Assembly: GCA_020634565.1 (NCBI GenBank) | Contig: JACKBN010000003.1 | Coordinates: forward strand, 248,001-312,000 | Length of the DNA: 64,000 nt | Origin: Ardenticatenaceae bacterium | GTDB taxonomy: Bacteria > Chloroflexota > Anaerolineae > Promineifilales > Promineifilaceae | Reading direction: 5' to 3' | In this document: positions 1 through 8,936 of the stretch, piece after piece | Layout: the number at the start of each line of letters is the position of its first letter | Position numbering within the stretch: the stretch's first letter is position 1 | Translations under genes and position numbers: made by a program | Notes under the pieces: generated by a model | Told to the model about the DNA's origin: nothing | The model's input: only the letters and a program-made list of their open reading frames with translations | Database searches by the model: none

Positions 1-638
1 AAGCCGTGGGCCATCATCTCATCAACGCGCCTGTCGATGCGCGCATATAGTTCTTCGCGCGGGCGAGCCAGGCCAATCTGGCAGATGCGGTAGGGGGGCG
101 GGTTTTTTTGTTGCAGCTCAGAAATCGGCCGTCCAGCCACCAGCGTCACTTCCAACGCCCGAATGACGCGGCGCAGGTTGCGCGGATCGTGCTTTTCGGC
201 GGCTTCGGGGTCGAGCGCGGCCAGCCAGCGGGCCAGTTCGGGACCGGGCAGCCGGGCCAGCGCGTCACGCAGTTTGGGGTGGGGCGGCACTTCGGGGATG
301 CCCCAGCCTTCGACCACGGCTTTTACATATTGCCCCGTGCCGCCAACCAGAATGGGTAGACGGCCGTTTGCCAGCACATACTCAATCGTTTGGTAAGCGC
401 GCCGCTGGTAATCACCCAGCGTGATCGTTTCGTCGGGCTGGCACAGATCGATGAGGTGGTGCGGGGCGGTGGCCTGCTCCGCGGGGGTGGGTTTGGCCGT
501 GCCGATGTCCATGCCACGGTAAAACAGCCGCGAATCGGCCGAGATGATTTCGCCATTCAGTTCCTGTGCCAGCTTGAGAGAAAGGGCCGTTTTGCCAACG
601 GCCGTTTGCCCCAGCAGCACAATTAATGGTTGATCCAA
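1..638 (-). CDS. miaA: tRNA dimethylallyltransferase, partial (C-terminus outside window)
   Basis: Transfers a dimethylallyl group to N6 of A37 in tRNAs reading UNN codons. About 212 N-terminal residues are visible; the gene runs off the left edge. Seen: P-loop GQTAVGKT near residue 10, the DSRLFYRGMDIGTAKP substrate loop, HHLID, and LVGGTGQYVKAV, all in the family order. The chosen start is a TTG at 638, because AGGAG lies six bases upstream and the P-loop then falls at the usual distance from the N-terminus; no ATG fits. The P-loop Thr-Ala-Val is spelled by the ACGGCCGT palindrome. It lies downstream of yraN on the same strand with about 80 bases between. Confidence 0.93.
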   Translation of the reverse strand, partial: MDQPLIVLLGQTAVGKTALSLKLAQELNGEIISADSRLFYRGMDIGTAKPTPAEQATAPHHLIDLCQPDETITLGDYQRRAYQTIEYVLANGRLPILVGGTGQYVKAVVEGWGIPEVPPHPKLRDALARLPGPELARWLAALDPEAAEKHDPRNLRRVIRALEVTLVAGRPISELQQKNPPPYRICQIGLARPREELYARIDRRVDEMMAHG

Positions 639-719
639 ATCAATCTCCTAAGGAAGTGTACAGGTGTGCAAGTGGCAAGTAAAAAATATCACCCTGTCAC
701 CCCTTCACCTTGTCAAAAC

Positions 720-1103
720 TCACCAGCCAAGTACCGCGTTGGGAATATGCTCGCAGCGCAGTAGTTTGCCGCTAGTGTCCAGCTCGACAGCCACCAGATC
801 AATACGCCAATCCACATCCAGATCGTGTTCGCCCAGGTAAATTTGGGCCAGCTCGATCAGCTTGCGGCTTTTGTGCGGCGTCAGCGCCTCTTCTGGCGTG
901 CCCATAGCCTGGCCCTTGCGCGTCTTTACCTCAACAAAAGCAAGCAGGCCGTCCTCTGCCTCGGCAATCAAATCAATCTCGCCCTGTTGGCAGCGCCAGT
1001 TGCGGGCCACAAGGCGATAGCCATTGGCCTCCAGGTGGGTTGCTGCCACTTTTTCGCCCCAGGCGCCCAGCTTTTTGCGCGCGCCGCCACGGTTAGTTGT
1101 CAT
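720..1103 (-). CDS. yraN: YraN-like endonuclease-fold protein (UPF0102)
   Basis: Small protein of the YraN/UPF0102 family, which has a restriction-endonuclease-like fold; its cellular role is poorly known. At 127 residues it has the usual family length. Seen: LGAWGEKVAATHLEANGY at the N-terminus, then the conserved GEIDLIAE and FVEVKTRKG blocks, which carry the Glu/Asp and Glu-x-Lys of the nuclease-like core. An open frame extends further upstream, but the ATG at 1103 matches the family start. That start overlaps the end of the glycosyltransferase gene by 11 bases, which suggests translational coupling. Confidence 0.88.
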   Translation of the reverse strand: MTTNRGGARKKLGAWGEKVAATHLEANGYRLVARNWRCQQGEIDLIAEAEDGLLAFVEVKTRKGQAMGTPEEALTPHKSRKLIELAQIYLGEHDLDVDWRIDLVAVELDTSGKLLRCEHIPNAVLGW

Positions 1104-2391
1104 GCGGCCGTTGCCCAGATTGGGTGGTGCTGTTGGGTAAAAACCAGCGGCGGCTGGGCGTTTCCTTGTCATCGCGCCAGATTAATCGGCCGAGCTGGTC
1201 CACCACAGGCTGTAATTTTTCCGAGTCAAAGATGCGACGGCCGTGCATCTTTTTGCGTTGCAGGTCCGGACGTTCTTCCCGCAGCCGTTGGTACAGCGCC
1301 AGCGTGCGCTGCACCGTGTTATGGATGTCGAACCGTTCGCTTTGGCAGCGGGCCGCCTGTGACATTTGCTGGAGCCGTTCCGGATTGCTGGCCAGGCCCA
1401 CCAGGGCAGCCGCAAGGCCGCCTACCGGCTTGGTGGTGAGTAGTCCAGACACGCCGGTTTGCACCGTGTCGATGATGCCCGGCGAGGAAACGGCGACTAC
1501 CGGCAATCCGGCAGCCATCGCTTCGATGACGGTGAGCGGATGGACTTCTGTGACAGAGGCGGTGGCAAATAGATCGGCGGCGGCCAGGTAATTAGCGACT
1601 TCTTCATAAGCCACGGGCCCGGTGAAGCGTACGCTGTCGGCGATGCCCAAATCATACGCCAGGTTTTGCAGTTCGGGCTGGCTGGTGCCTTTGCCGATAA
1701 TCATCAAGTGCAGGTTGGGCACCACGTCTTTGGCGATGGCAAACTGTTCTAGCAAGATGTCTATATCTTTTTCGGGCGACAGGCGACCGACGTAGGTGAC
1801 GAGAACGGCCGTTTCCGGCACGCCTAGATCCGTTTTGCTGAGCGGGGCGGTAGGGTAGTGAAACGGCTTGAGATCGACACCGTTTTCGATGAGTTCGATG
1901 GGACGCCGCACGCCAAACTCCACCATCACATCCCGCACGCTGGCTGAGGGGGTGATGACCACATCGGCGTAATCAGTGAACTCCGGCCAGATTTGGCGCA
2001 TGATGGCGTCGGCGGCTGGCTGGGGCAGTGAAGTGAAGGAGCCTGTGTATAAATCGTAGCGGGTGTGGTTGGTGTAGATGATGGGGGAACGGCCGTAGCG
2101 GTGGGCCATTTCTACACTCATGAACAGATGATGGCAGTGGATGATGTCCATCTCTTGCAGCATGGCTTGGGCTTTGTTGCTGTAGCGCATGCTGATGTAG
2201 TAGCCATAATCCCCCAGTAAGATGCCTGGCGAGCGCACCACACCGGCTTCATCGTCTGGGTCCGGGTCGCCCAATGTAAAAATAGTGACTTCATGTCCGG
2301 CTGCTTCTAAATGTTCTTTGTACAGAGATACCATGCGGGTTACCCCGTTGATAACGGGTTTGTAACAGGCTGTAACCATCCCAATACGCAT
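1093..2391 (-). CDS. GT4-family glycosyltransferase
   Basis: Retaining glycosyltransferase of family GT4 with two Rossmann-like halves. It probably acts at the inner membrane face on a diacylglycerol or similar lipid acceptor, since the layout resembles bacterial diacylglycerol glucosyltransferases; the acceptor is inference. Seen: N-terminal ACYKPVINGVTRMV glycine loop, HCHHLF near 85-90, YVGRLSPEKDI near 200, and the EX7E donor-site pair E282/E290 in TEVHPLTVIEAMAAGLP. The 432 residues include a basic C-terminal tail of about 50 residues. The start has a GGGAGAGGG ribosome site just upstream. First gene of a minus-strand unit with yraN and perhaps miaA. Confidence 0.85.
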   Translation of the reverse strand: MRIGMVTACYKPVINGVTRMVSLYKEHLEAAGHEVTIFTLGDPDPDDEAGVVRSPGILLGDYGYYISMRYSNKAQAMLQEMDIIHCHHLFMSVEMAHRYGRSPIIYTNHTRYDLYTGSFTSLPQPAADAIMRQIWPEFTDYADVVITPSASVRDVMVEFGVRRPIELIENGVDLKPFHYPTAPLSKTDLGVPETAVLVTYVGRLSPEKDIDILLEQFAIAKDVVPNLHLMIIGKGTSQPELQNLAYDLGIADSVRFTGPVAYEEVANYLAAADLFATASVTEVHPLTVIEAMAAGLPVVAVSSPGIIDTVQTGVSGLLTTKPVGGLAAALVGLASNPERLQQMSQAARCQSERFDIHNTVQRTLALYQRLREERPDLQRKKMHGRRIFDSEKLQPVVDQLGRLIWRDDKETPSRRWFLPNSTTQSGQRPHDN

Positions 2392-2598
2392 TTTCCCTCT
2401 CCCTTTTTGTGCAGTTATGTAAAGTTTTGTGGTTGAAGTAAGGTTGTTTACATAAAGCAGTCTGTGAGCGCAAAATCACACTAACCTATTTATACCACTA
2501 ACACGGCCGTTTTCGTATGCCCGCCAATGAGCAACGATACGACACGCTTATAACTGCCATTACGCAGAGGAGATGGATTTGGCGCAAAGTGGATGAGA

Positions 2599-3729
2599 TT
2601 AGTTGTGAACCATGAGCCAGCGGCGCAGGTGGGTTAGGCCCAACGTCAGCGCCCATTGGTCGATGTTTTCGGGGTGCCCCCCAAAGGAACGCTGCGTGAC
2701 GGAGACGCCATGCGGGGAAGCCAGCGTCACCAAAATTTGCACGCCGCCTTGAGAAACATTGTTGTAAACCACCAGGCTCAGATCGCTGTCTTCCTGGTTG
2801 CGCAGGGCGTTGGCGGCGCTGCGACACCATTGGCTCAGGTTGTCGCTGGTCAGGTTTTCCAGCTTGAGGGCGTTTGCCAACGCATCCCAGGTGTGAGCCG
2901 GATGCAAGTGGATGTGTTTACTGGCGCCTGACAGTGGGGAGATGGTGTTGTTGAGAATACCGTGGGTGTAACATTCCGCCAGGCTGAGACGGAGGCGATT
3001 TTTCATGAGGTCGCGCAGCACGACGGTTTCCAGCCGGTCTACCTCTTCCCCAAAGATGTGATCGCCCAGGCGTTGGGAAACGGCCGCTTTCAACTGCTGC
3101 AATTTTTCTTTTAGCTTTTCCGGGGAGTTGGCCTTGGCCCACAGTCGGATGTTGGTTTGCCCGGCAAATGAATCGAAGGTGATGCGATGCTCTGAGCTGG
3201 CATTCAGGTCGGCCAAATCCTGCTTGAGGCTGCTTTCCATGACGCCGACGCAGCGCAGCAACGCCCAACCGGAATGGACTGCGTCGCTGAGCTGCTGCCG
3301 CATGTAGGGCAGCACTTCTGTTTCCAGCAGATAGGACATTTCCCGGCGATTACCCGGCAGGCAAACCAGAACGCCTTCAGCTTCTTCCAGCATGATGCCG
3401 GTTGAGCCAACCTCGCTGTCGCCCAACAATTTGCCTCCCTCAATGCCGGGTGGCTCGGTGGTGGTGGAACGCTGGGTAACGGCCGTAATCGCTTCCCGCG
3501 TAAAATCATCTTTGCCGTTGCCCAAACCACCCGTGGCGATCACAAAATCGGCCCGCCGCAGCGCCACCCGGAATGCATCGGCAATCATTTCGGGATGATC
3601 GCCAATGGTTACTTTGCTGGTGAGCGTCACGCTCACTTCGCGCAGACTGCGCGAAATATAGGCGGCATTTGTGTCTAGGATGTCGCTGACGAGGAGTTCG
3701 GTGCCGATGCTGATGATTTCCACTTTCAT
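2599..3729 (-). CDS. cinA: CinA-like protein with degenerate motifs
   Basis: CinA proteins join an N-terminal MoaB/Mog-like (COG1058) domain to a C-terminal nicotinamide-mononucleotide deamidase domain. Here the N-terminal half is clear (SIGTELLVSDILDTNAAYIS, VTIGDHPEMI, ATGGLGNGKDDFTREA). However, the usual GGLGPTxDD is changed to GGLGNGKDD. The C-terminal half from about residue 235 keeps the outline but has AECYTHG where active PncC domains have AESCTGG, and the following Tyr/Lys block is absent. At 376 residues it is shorter than the usual 400-420. It is probably a pseudoenzyme for deamidation. ATG start with short weak spacing; the next gene upstream is about 155 bases away. Confidence 0.8.
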   Translation of the reverse strand: MKVEIISIGTELLVSDILDTNAAYISRSLREVSVTLTSKVTIGDHPEMIADAFRVALRRADFVIATGGLGNGKDDFTREAITAVTQRSTTTEPPGIEGGKLLGDSEVGSTGIMLEEAEGVLVCLPGNRREMSYLLETEVLPYMRQQLSDAVHSGWALLRCVGVMESSLKQDLADLNASSEHRITFDSFAGQTNIRLWAKANSPEKLKEKLQQLKAAVSQRLGDHIFGEEVDRLETVVLRDLMKNRLRLSLAECYTHGILNNTISPLSGASKHIHLHPAHTWDALANALKLENLTSDNLSQWCRSAANALRNQEDSDLSLVVYNNVSQGGVQILVTLASPHGVSVTQRSFGGHPENIDQWALTLGLTHLRRWLMVHN

Positions 3730-3884
3730 GATTGTTACTACTAACCGCTTCGTGGCGGTTTAATTAATTATTTCGTTGATGCAGCGGGTCAATTTGAGGA
3801 ATGAGCGATGACCGAGGCGCTAGGCTGTAATACTTGGGCTGTTTGAGCACTGCATTTGGCGCTGTTGTTCAACCATTCAACTGC

Positions 3885-4394
3885 TTAGGATGCATCCAGC
3901 TTGCTTTGTGACAACATCAACTGGTACTGTCGAATTGTTAAATCGGTATTACGAATTTTGAAGGCGAGGTCAGCAGCCAGGTTTTTCATAAGTTTGTAGC
4001 CCAGATCGGGATACATATCGCAAAGCTGCATCAATCTACGGCGGTCAATACGCAGTAACAGCGTATTGGCCTGGCTCACCCGAATCGTGGCAGAGCGCAT
4101 TCCCTGATCGACAAGGGCAACTTCACCAAAAACCTGTCCCTGTCGCAACTCGGTGAGGACGACCATTTCCTCTTCATTCACATCATCGCTTACAAACGTG
4201 GGGTTCATGACTACTTCTACCCCACCGCGGCCAATGACATACAGCTCTGTTGATTGGTCGTTTTCCCTCACCAGAATATCGCCTGTCTGGTGTGTATGGG
4301 TTTCACACAGGTTTGCAACCAACTGTAACTGTGTCTCTGAGAAAGTATCAAAGATGTCGGTTACAGATAAAATGGCGCCAATTGACTGCTGCAT
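3885..4394 (-). CDS. Cyclic nucleotide-binding domain protein, no output domain
   Basis: A single CRP/FNR-type beta-barrel (residues about 10-140) with the GDILVRENDQSTELYVIGRG strand pattern and the FGEVALVDQGMRSATIRV phosphate-binding cassette region, followed by about 25 helical residues. At 169 residues there is no helix-turn-helix, so it is not a CRP-type transcription factor. It may be a stand-alone sensor or regulatory subunit. The cassette has GEVAL and RSATIR, close to the cAMP-binding consensus GE.AL...RSAT, so nucleotide binding is plausible but untested. No close operon partner. Confidence 0.85.
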   Translation of the reverse strand: MQQSIGAILSVTDIFDTFSETQLQLVANLCETHTHQTGDILVRENDQSTELYVIGRGGVEVVMNPTFVSDDVNEEEMVVLTELRQGQVFGEVALVDQGMRSATIRVSQANTLLLRIDRRRLMQLCDMYPDLGYKLMKNLAADLAFKIRNTDLTIRQYQLMLSQSKLDAS

Positions 4395-4471
4395 GAAAAC
4401 CTCTTATGTGCCATTTGCTGGCTGCGGGCATTCTAGCATAAAGAAACGGCCGTAGCAATTGAAGTGATGGC

Positions 4472-5554
4472 TCATTTATCCCATGTTTTTTGCAAGACGC
4501 GCACCCAGTTTTGGTGCGTCACTTTCTTCAATGCGGCGTCATCATAACCCGCTTCACGCAGGGCCGCGATGAGTTTGGGTAGGCCAGTCACATCCACCAG
4601 ATCGTGCGGCATGGTGGCCCCGTCAAAGTCGGAACCAAAGCCGACATGGTCGATACCGATACGATCAGCAATATAGGTCATGTGCCTTACGATCTCGCTG
4701 AGGGAAGTTTGCTGGTCGGAACGGCCGTCTTCGCGCAAAAAACCAATATGGAAGTTAATGCCAACCATGCCGCCGGTTTCCTTAATGGCATCGAGCTGCT
4801 TGTTGGTCAGGTTGCGCGGGGAACGGCAAAGCTTGTAGGCGTTGGAATGCGTAGCGACCAGCGGCGCATCGCTGATTTTGGCCACGTCCCAGAACCCTTT
4901 TTCGTTCAGGTGAGACAGATCAACCATTACCTTTAATTCGTTGCAGGTGCGTACCAGCCCTTTGCCCGCCTTGGTCAGCCCCGGTCCTGTGTCTGGCGAT
5001 TTGGGGAAGCTGAACGGAACGCCGTGGCCAAACTTGGTGGGGCGGCTCCACACCAGCCCTAATGAGCGTAATCCGGCGGCGTGCAAGATGTGCAGGGCGT
5101 CGTAGTTGGTGTCAATTGCTTCTGCCCCTTCAATGTGCAAAATGGTAGCAAAGGTGCCATCCTTGAGGCACTTTTGCAGCTCCTTGGTGGTGCGTACAAT
5201 TTTCACTTCGCCTTCAGATGCCTTTTCGATTTCGTAGAGGTGGGTGGCAACGGCCGTTGTAAAGCGCAGCGCATCCTTGTGGCGGATGGGATCGGGCAGC
5301 GGGACTGTGAATCCTTTTTTCGTCTTCTTCATCCCCGCAAACCCTTTTTTCTTCTCTTTTTTGCTGGGTGGTTTGCGGTTGTTGGGGGTAAAGACGGCAA
5401 AGAAGCCGCCCGCCAGGCCACCTTCGCGAGCGCGGGGCAAATCAATGTGGCCCACATCAGAACGCTCGAAGAAGGATCTTCCTTTTCCCCGATGTTCTAA
5501 ATGTAAATTGAGCAGGGTATCGTTGTGGCCATCAAAAATGGGGAAATCAGACAT
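4472..5554 (-). CDS. Membrane dipeptidase-like metallopeptidase (M19)
   Basis: Zinc dipeptidase of the renal dipeptidase family (M19). It hydrolyses dipeptides, often with a D-residue at the C-side. Seen: N-terminal metal motif DGHNDTLLNLH (H10, D12), the Glu of HIEGAEAI that bridges the two zincs, VATHSNAYKLC and VGFGSDFDGA, which supply further ligands and the substrate pocket. It has the usual length of 360 residues. There is no signal peptide, so it is predicted to be cytoplasmic. A Lys-rich stretch (about 63-80) is inserted early. The ribosome site AGAGGTG lies seven bases before the ATG. Confidence 0.9.
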   Translation of the reverse strand: MSDFPIFDGHNDTLLNLHLEHRGKGRSFFERSDVGHIDLPRAREGGLAGGFFAVFTPNNRKPPSKKEKKKGFAGMKKTKKGFTVPLPDPIRHKDALRFTTAVATHLYEIEKASEGEVKIVRTTKELQKCLKDGTFATILHIEGAEAIDTNYDALHILHAAGLRSLGLVWSRPTKFGHGVPFSFPKSPDTGPGLTKAGKGLVRTCNELKVMVDLSHLNEKGFWDVAKISDAPLVATHSNAYKLCRSPRNLTNKQLDAIKETGGMVGINFHIGFLREDGRSDQQTSLSEIVRHMTYIADRIGIDHVGFGSDFDGATMPHDLVDVTGLPKLIAALREAGYDDAALKKVTHQNWVRVLQKTWDK

Positions 5555-5675
5555 GAGGCACCTCTTGGCTGTGAGTTGATAGACAAAATTTCATCACGCC
5601 AAGTATAGCCCAACTTGTTTCAATTGTTTCTAACGAGGAGGAATAAATAGCTATCTCTCAGCTACGGCCGTATGG

Positions 5676-6482
5676 CTACGTTTGCTGCACGAAATAGAAG
5701 GCACACCCCTGCTGTAAGACAAAATCGGTGACGACATAGTTTTGGGCAAAGAGGTCGGTGAAGAGCTGGCGGGTGTGCAGCCGCCAGTCGAGCGCCAGCG
5801 GCAAATCGCGGGCTTTGACAGCCTGGAAATTGCGGGGAACCTGTACAAAGTGGCTGGCTTCGCTGGGGGATTGGGTTGTTGCGGGCGGACGGCCGTTTTC
5901 CCCCACCGGATTCAAAATGAGATGCTCAGAAACGGCCGTTTCCCCCGCATCTTTTCCTGCTAACCGATTTTCCACATGGGGGCTGTTAATTTGCCAATCC
6001 ACCTGAAAGCGATCCGTGGGCAGCCCCGCGTTGATGCCCTCAAACTGGCCGTACAGGTTGGGAATGTAGGTGCGGCACACCGCGCCCAGCTTGTGGATGT
6101 TCAGCTTGGCGTTGCCTGTTTCCAGCGGGTCGTAGGTCCAGGTGATGAGGTCTAGCCCTTGCTGCTGCACCGCTCGCAGTTGGGCCAGTTTGAGCTGCTC
6201 CCCGATGCCCTGCCCCTGAAACTGTGGATGTACCCCCATCATGTGCGAGGCGTGCTTGAAACGGCCGTTTCCCATCAGCCCCACAAACCCCGCCACAAAA
6301 CCCACCAACCGCTCTTCCGCATAGGCCCCCAGCAGTACGCCCCCATTTTTGTGGAAGGTCAGCAGCATGTGGCTAGGCACCACCTCCAAATTGTCATCCA
6401 TTTTCCAGGCGTCAATTTGTAGTTGTTCAACGGCCGTACAGCCCGCCGCATCGGTAATAGGTTTAATTTCAATTGGTGCCAT
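5676..6482 (-). CDS. GNAT-family acetyltransferase (COG3375-like)
   Basis: Predicted N-acetyltransferase. The first about 150 residues form a GNAT fold with the acetyl-CoA loop in MMGVHPQFQGQGIGEQLK (Q-x-x-G-x-G) and the WTYDPLETGNAKLNIHKLGAVCRTYIPNLYG block that marks the COG3375 group. The C-terminal about 100 residues contain the DWRLHTRQLFTDLF block and are less conserved. The substrate is not evident. It is 268 residues long. The start codon has only a weak ribosome site. Two coding ACGGCCGT palindromes are present in its middle. Stands alone between the dipeptidase and pyrB. Confidence 0.82.
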   Translation of the reverse strand: MAPIEIKPITDAAGCTAVEQLQIDAWKMDDNLEVVPSHMLLTFHKNGGVLLGAYAEERLVGFVAGFVGLMGNGRFKHASHMMGVHPQFQGQGIGEQLKLAQLRAVQQQGLDLITWTYDPLETGNAKLNIHKLGAVCRTYIPNLYGQFEGINAGLPTDRFQVDWQINSPHVENRLAGKDAGETAVSEHLILNPVGENGRPPATTQSPSEASHFVQVPRNFQAVKARDLPLALDWRLHTRQLFTDLFAQNYVVTDFVLQQGCAFYFVQQT

Positions 6483-6487
6483 TGTTT

Positions 6488-6568
6488 TTACCGCAGAGCG
6501 CGCTGAGGATGCGGAGTTTTTCTCTCCTAAACTTCAAATATCTGCGCTCTTTGCGTCCTTCGCGGTAA
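6488..6568. repeat. Intergenic inverted repeat of the CCGCAGAG type
   Basis: Imperfect inverted repeat with outer arms TTACCGC and the matching GCGGTAA, and inner GCAGAGCGC against GCGCTCTTTGC. It lies between the acetyltransferase and pyrB. A related element (CCACAGAG...CTCTGTGG) is at 20265-20336. It is probably a dispersed non-autonomous palindromic repeat. Confidence 0.55.
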
Positions 6569-6598
6569 GCTTAACAGCCAAAAGCAACAGAAACAACA

Positions 6599-6618
6599 AG
6601 ACCCCCTTGCGGGGGTCT
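6599..6618 (-). terminator. Probable intrinsic terminator of pyrC-pyrB
   Basis: Hairpin AGACCCCC-TTGC-GGGGGTCT, an eight-base GC-rich stem. Read on the minus strand it is followed by the T-rich TTGTTGTTTCTG. It lies about 170 bases downstream of the pyrB stop. The T-run is interrupted, so efficiency is uncertain. Confidence 0.5.
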
Positions 6619-6787
6619 GTTGCGGAAGAGAAGAAGAGGAGAAGAAGGAAAGAGAAGAGTTATTACTTAACTGTCCTAAGGATACCCTTTTTCTCGCGCA
6701 TTCTCTGTATTTTGCTTAACAGATCTGCTATGCAGTTCCGTACGAATTTGTTGTTAAACGGCCGTAGCCGCGGATTCTTTCCGCGTT

Positions 6788-7783
6788 TTAGGCGCGACCC
6801 AGCACCGCTGCCAACAGCGCCATGCGAATGTACATGCCGTTGCGCACCTGGCGGAAGTAGGCTGCGCGCGGGTCATCATCCACCGAGTCGTGAATTTCAC
6901 CGACGCGGGGCAGGGGATGCATCACAATCATCTTCTTTTTGGCCTGAGCCATGATTTCAGGCGTGATTTCGTAATAATTCTTCACTTCCTCGTACTGCGC
7001 CAAATCGGTGAAGCGCTCTTTTTGCACGCGGGTCACATACAACACATCCGCGTTTTCGATGACGTCGGCCACGTCATGGGTTTCGCGCACGTTCAGGCCA
7101 GAATCGATCACCTCATTCATTACCTTCAGCGGCAGGCGCAGGATTTCCGGGGCGACAAAGCGCAGGCTGACGTTGTATTGCAGCAGCAGTTTGGTGAGAG
7201 AATGGACGGTACGGCCGTATCTCAAATCACCAACCATCGCTATCTTTAAGCCGTCAATGGTGCCCAGCTCTTCGCGGATGGTGAACAAATCCAGCAGCGC
7301 CTGCGTGGGATGCTCGCCCGGGCCGTCACCGGCGTTGAGGACGGGCACGCTGGCGGCGGCGGCTGCTTCACGCGCCGAGCCAATTTCTGGATGGCGCAGC
7401 ACAATCACGTCGGCGTACTGCTCCAGCACGCGGATCGTGTCGGCCAGCGTTTCTCCTTTGCTGATGGAGCTGAATTTCACACCCTGCGTAATCGGGATGA
7501 CGCTGCCGCCCAACCGCTCCATGGCGGCGATAAAGCTGGAGCTGGTGCGGGTGCTCGGCTCGTAAAAGAGACAGGCCAGCACTTTGCCCTTGAGCAAATC
7601 GACACCGCCCACGCGCTCTACCATTTCGCGCATTTCGCGGGCGCGGCTAAAGATGTAGGACAGCTTGTCCCGATCAAACTGGGAGACGGATAAAATGTCA
7701 TGCCCCGTCAGCCCGTTGCTGTTCAGCGTGGGCACGGTCATTGCGTCGAAGTCAAAAATGGGTTCTAAAGTTTTTACTTGCAT
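6788..7783 (-). CDS. pyrB: Aspartate carbamoyltransferase, CAD-like
   Basis: Condenses carbamoyl phosphate with aspartate, the committed step of pyrimidine synthesis. Seen: the carbamoyl-phosphate loop FYEPSTRTSSSF (STRT at 77-80), HPTQALLDLFTIREELGT, MVGDLRYGRTVHSL, VMHPLPRVGEI, and the end block DPRAAYFRQVRNGMYIRMALL. The sequence follows the animal CAD ATCase domain block by block, more than the classic enteric PyrB. The chosen start at 7783 has GAGGAG about ten bases upstream; an earlier in-frame start at 7816 would add 11 residues. It gives 331 residues. It lies 75 bases downstream of pyrC; no pyrI is seen. Confidence 0.95.
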   Translation of the reverse strand: MQVKTLEPIFDFDAMTVPTLNSNGLTGHDILSVSQFDRDKLSYIFSRAREMREMVERVGGVDLLKGKVLACLFYEPSTRTSSSFIAAMERLGGSVIPITQGVKFSSISKGETLADTIRVLEQYADVIVLRHPEIGSAREAAAAASVPVLNAGDGPGEHPTQALLDLFTIREELGTIDGLKIAMVGDLRYGRTVHSLTKLLLQYNVSLRFVAPEILRLPLKVMNEVIDSGLNVRETHDVADVIENADVLYVTRVQKERFTDLAQYEEVKNYYEITPEIMAQAKKKMIVMHPLPRVGEIHDSVDDDPRAAYFRQVRNGMYIRMALLAAVLGRA

Positions 7784-7858
7784 GGTTATGTTTCTCCTCA
7801 AAAGGTAATTAGTCATTTGTAATTGGCCATTGGATCATTGCGCCCAATTACAAAAGGT

Positions 7859-8917
7859 TTACGGTAATAATCTTCCACTACCTGGTTCGGCCAGGATTTG
7901 GCCGTCTTCAAATACAGTTTGCCCGCGCAGCACCACTTTTTGCACTTTGGCCAGCACCTCGGTGCCGTGGAACGGCGTCCAGCCACATTTGCTTTGCACC
8001 ATCTCATTGGTGATGGTGTTGGGAGTGAGCTGGACGGTAACGGCCGTATCCACCTGTTCTGGCAAACTAAAAATGCGGCGCGGATTGGTGTGCATCAGTT
8101 CGATCAGTCGGTCTAACGTGAGGCGGTTTTGTTGAACGGCCGTTAGCAGCAGCGGCAGCGACGTTTCCAGGCCAATCACCCCCGGCGGCGGGGTGGCGGA
8201 CTGCTTTTCGGCCAGCGTGTGCGGCGCGTGATCCGTGGCGATGCAGTCCACCGTGTCGTTGATGTGTTCCCACAGCGCAGCCACGTCCGACGACGTGCCC
8301 AACAGCGGGCGCATGTCGCCCAGCGGTCCCAGCCGCACTGCGTCCGCCTCGGTGAGGAAGAGATGGTGCGGCGTTACCTCACAGGTCACGGGCAATCCTT
8401 CCGCCTTGGCCTGGGCAATCAGCTCAATCTCTTCGCGGCGGCTGATGTGGCAAAAATGGACTGGCCGGTTGTAAGCAGCGGCCAGACCGATACCTACGGC
8501 CACGCTCTGTTTTTCGGCGTGCATGGCGATTAGCTTGTCGTAGGGCCAGGTGGCAAAGCAGGCCATCAGCGTGGGCACATCATCGACGCGCAGCGGGCCA
8601 AAGGTGTCGTTGAGATAAATTTTGAGGGCGGCGGCCTGCGGCGCACATTCGTCTAATCGGTCAATTTCTTCCGGGCTGGCCCCGGCAAAGAGGCCCACAT
8701 CGCACAAAATGTCTTGGGCGGCCTGTTCGCGGGCGGCGGCCAGCGCTTCTGGCGTACTGAGCGGCGGGCTGGTATTGGGCATGCCCAAAATCATGGTGAT
8801 GCCACCTGCCAGCGCAGCGGCCGTTCCGGTACGGAAATCTTCTTTGTGTTCCCCGCCGGGCACGCGCAGGTGGGTGTGTACGTCTATGAGTCCGGGTAAG
8901 GTAATGGTTTCGGTCAT
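7859..8917 (-). CDS. pyrC: Dihydroorotase, CAD-like
   Basis: Zinc amidohydrolase that cyclises carbamoyl aspartate to dihydroorotate. Seen: LPGLIDVHTHLRVPGG (H14, H16), K99 in AALKIYLNDTFG where the carboxylated lysine of CAD lies, MHAE, VHFCHIS, TCEVTPHHLFL, and the CIATDHAPHT metal-ligand Asp block. GITMILGMPNT and NPRRIF are also shared with the CAD DHOase domain. At 352 residues it is shorter than typical bacterial type I enzymes (about 430), and close to the CAD domain. A strong AAAGGAGG ribosome site precedes the ATG. First gene of a pyrC-pyrB unit. Confidence 0.95.
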   Translation of the reverse strand: MTETITLPGLIDVHTHLRVPGGEHKEDFRTGTAAALAGGITMILGMPNTSPPLSTPEALAAAREQAAQDILCDVGLFAGASPEEIDRLDECAPQAAALKIYLNDTFGPLRVDDVPTLMACFATWPYDKLIAMHAEKQSVAVGIGLAAAYNRPVHFCHISRREEIELIAQAKAEGLPVTCEVTPHHLFLTEADAVRLGPLGDMRPLLGTSSDVAALWEHINDTVDCIATDHAPHTLAEKQSATPPPGVIGLETSLPLLLTAVQQNRLTLDRLIELMHTNPRRIFSLPEQVDTAVTVQLTPNTITNEMVQSKCGWTPFHGTEVLAKVQKVVLRGQTVFEDGQILAEPGSGRLLP

Positions 8918-8936
8918 GTGCCTCCTTTGCCTGGCC

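Noticed and set aside
610..640. MiaA P-loop with Val in place of Ser as a defect
   Set aside because: Val at this position is common in intact MiaA proteins, so no loss of function is implied.
3745..3765. Hairpin AACCGC...GCGGTT between cinA and its upstream gene as a terminator
   Set aside because: Short stem and no T-run on either strand.
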